Shown here: piece by piece, positions 63,418 through 64,000 of the stretch | Position numbering within the stretch: the stretch's first letter is position 1 | Layout of the letters: each line of letters opens with the position of its first letter | From: CAWDMW01 sp963803575 | GTDB taxonomy: Bacteria > Pseudomonadota > Alphaproteobacteria > Rickettsiales > UBA998 | Direction: 5' to 3' | Assembly: GCA_963803575.1 (NCBI GenBank) | Contig: CAWDMW010000001.1 | Coordinates: 310,001 to 374,000 of the forward strand | DNA length: 64,000 bases | Notes under the pieces: generated by a model | What the model was told of the DNA's origin: nothing | Databases searched by the model: none | The model's input: the letters and a program-made list of their open reading frames with translations, nothing else | Translations under genes and position numbers: made by a program

Positions 63418-64000
63418 TTATGCTGCAATCACTTCAAACGCTTCATCACTGATTTCCTCACCATCCCCATACATGGTCATAAGTGGCTTATCGGTGACAG
63501 TATGGAGTATGTCAGACGGGGAAAATCCGTTAAAGGCCGTTGCCATCGTGCGCCCGTAAGCCCCCATCTGACCAATTTCAATAAAGTCACCTTCCGCTAT
63601 GTCGTTGGGCAGATAAAAAGGTCCTTTCATGTAATCTAGCGAGTCGCAGGTAGGGCCATAGAAACTAAACGCAGCCAGATCAGTAGAGTACACTTCCTCT
63701 TCACAAATCACTTTTGCAGGAAAAATAAATCGCGGCGTACCTGCATCAAACAAACTGCCATACGTGCCATCATTAATGTAGAGCATATTGCCTTTACGCA
63801 ACTCCACGCGTACAATCAGTGACATACATTCCGCTACCAAGGCACGCCCGGGCTCTGCAAGCAACTGTACTGAGCTACCCAGATCAAGCTTAGCATATTC
63901 CTGATGAATAGCAGAAAAATACTGTTTCAATTCAGGCGGTATCATTCCCGGATAGATCGACGGAAACCCTCCCCCTACATTAAAGTAATGAATGGTCGCA
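63418..64000 (-). CDS. Ornithine/lysine-type PLP decarboxylase (fold III), 3' part
   Basis: Open to the right edge; the 5' half is outside. It has the C-terminal beta-barrel of fold-III decarboxylases: FNVGGGFPSIYPG at the edge (phosphate-binding glycines), LLAEPGRALVAECMSL, the active-site YGPTCDSLDYM (Cys of the neighbouring protomer, CDSxD) and IGQMGAYGRTMATAFNGF. The CDSxD motif is that of eukaryotic-type ornithine decarboxylases, used for putrescine; lysine or diaminopimelate decarboxylation are the alternatives. Convergent with the small membrane protein. Confidence 0.9.
   Translation of the reverse strand, partial: ATIHYFNVGGGFPSIYPGMIPPELKQYFSAIHQEYAKLDLGSSVQLLAEPGRALVAECMSLIVRVELRKGNMLYINDGTYGSLFDAGTPRFIFPAKVICEEEVYSTDLAAFSFYGPTCDSLDYMKGPFYLPNDIAEGDFIEIGQMGAYGRTMATAFNGFSPSDILHTVTDKPLMTMYGDGEEISDEAFEVIAA

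Overview
The window is one stretch of chromosome from a motile, Gram-negative alphaproteobacterium. By eye it is moderately AT-rich, roughly mid-40s % GC (not computed). The placement rests on ctrA, the bamA-skp-lpxD-fabZ-lpxA-lpxI-lpxB run, def-fmt-truA, alaC-hom-glpX, sdhCDAB, fliI/fliJ, cheY/cheZ and a TTAA-N7-TTAA CtrA-type box. The genus cannot be fixed from this sequence. No rRNA, tRNA or CRISPR was recognised.

Layout. 1-8.1 kb: 3' end of surA, then on the minus strand truA, fmt, def, queD, a small lipoprotein and a FliJ-like gene, a 771-aa unknown gene, cheZ and cheY. 8.2-10.8 kb: iscX, tsaE, amgK and murU on the plus strand. 10.8-19.8 kb: an accessory block between two copies of a ~121-bp direct repeat (the murU tail plus the first codons of a secreted-protein gene). 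It holds an RTX-repeat fossil, an IS1595-type transposase fragment, a frameshifted DUF2126 transglutaminase, a GATase-II/transglutaminase fusion, a circularly permuted ATP-grasp, an alpha-E protein, a symporter fossil and an internally deleted IS630-type element. 19.8-26 kb: the secreted 104-aa protein, a squalene/phytoene-synthase-like protein, secA, pyrF and pyrC. 25.8-30 kb: unknown genes around ruvX. 30-34 kb: ppiD and trpEG. 34-41.8 kb: outer-membrane biogenesis and lipid A genes. 42-52 kb: a Fis-type regulator, a lipoprotein, alaC-hom-glpX, a 578-aa membrane protein, an SDR and a photolyase. 51.9-56.3 kb: mreB, a Crp/Fnr regulator, fliI and ctrA. 56.4-64 kb: sdhC-D-A, an M48 peptidase, sdhB, a pseudokinase-like membrane protein, a small membrane protein and the 3' part of a PLP decarboxylase.

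Most genes are housekeeping: envelope assembly (SurA, PpiD, Skp, BamA, Lpx, MreB, SecA), cell-wall recycling (AmgK/MurU), translation (Def/Fmt/TruA/TsaE), pyrimidine, tryptophan and threonine/methionine synthesis, the TCA cycle, and motility.

Two signals stand out. First, three large genes of unknown function (771, ~336 and 578 aa) at three separate places each have a Pho-box-like pair of 7-mers (CTGTCAT type, 11-bp period), an AT-rich hexamer exactly 10 bp downstream and a short leader. They look like an undescribed PhoB-type regulon. Second, the 8.9-kb block carries the predicted but uncharacterised ATP-grasp/alpha-E/transglutaminase/GATase-II peptide-bond-forming system. Its boundaries are direct repeats and transposon scars, and its large transglutaminase is broken by four frameshifts, each repaired on paper by removing one base.
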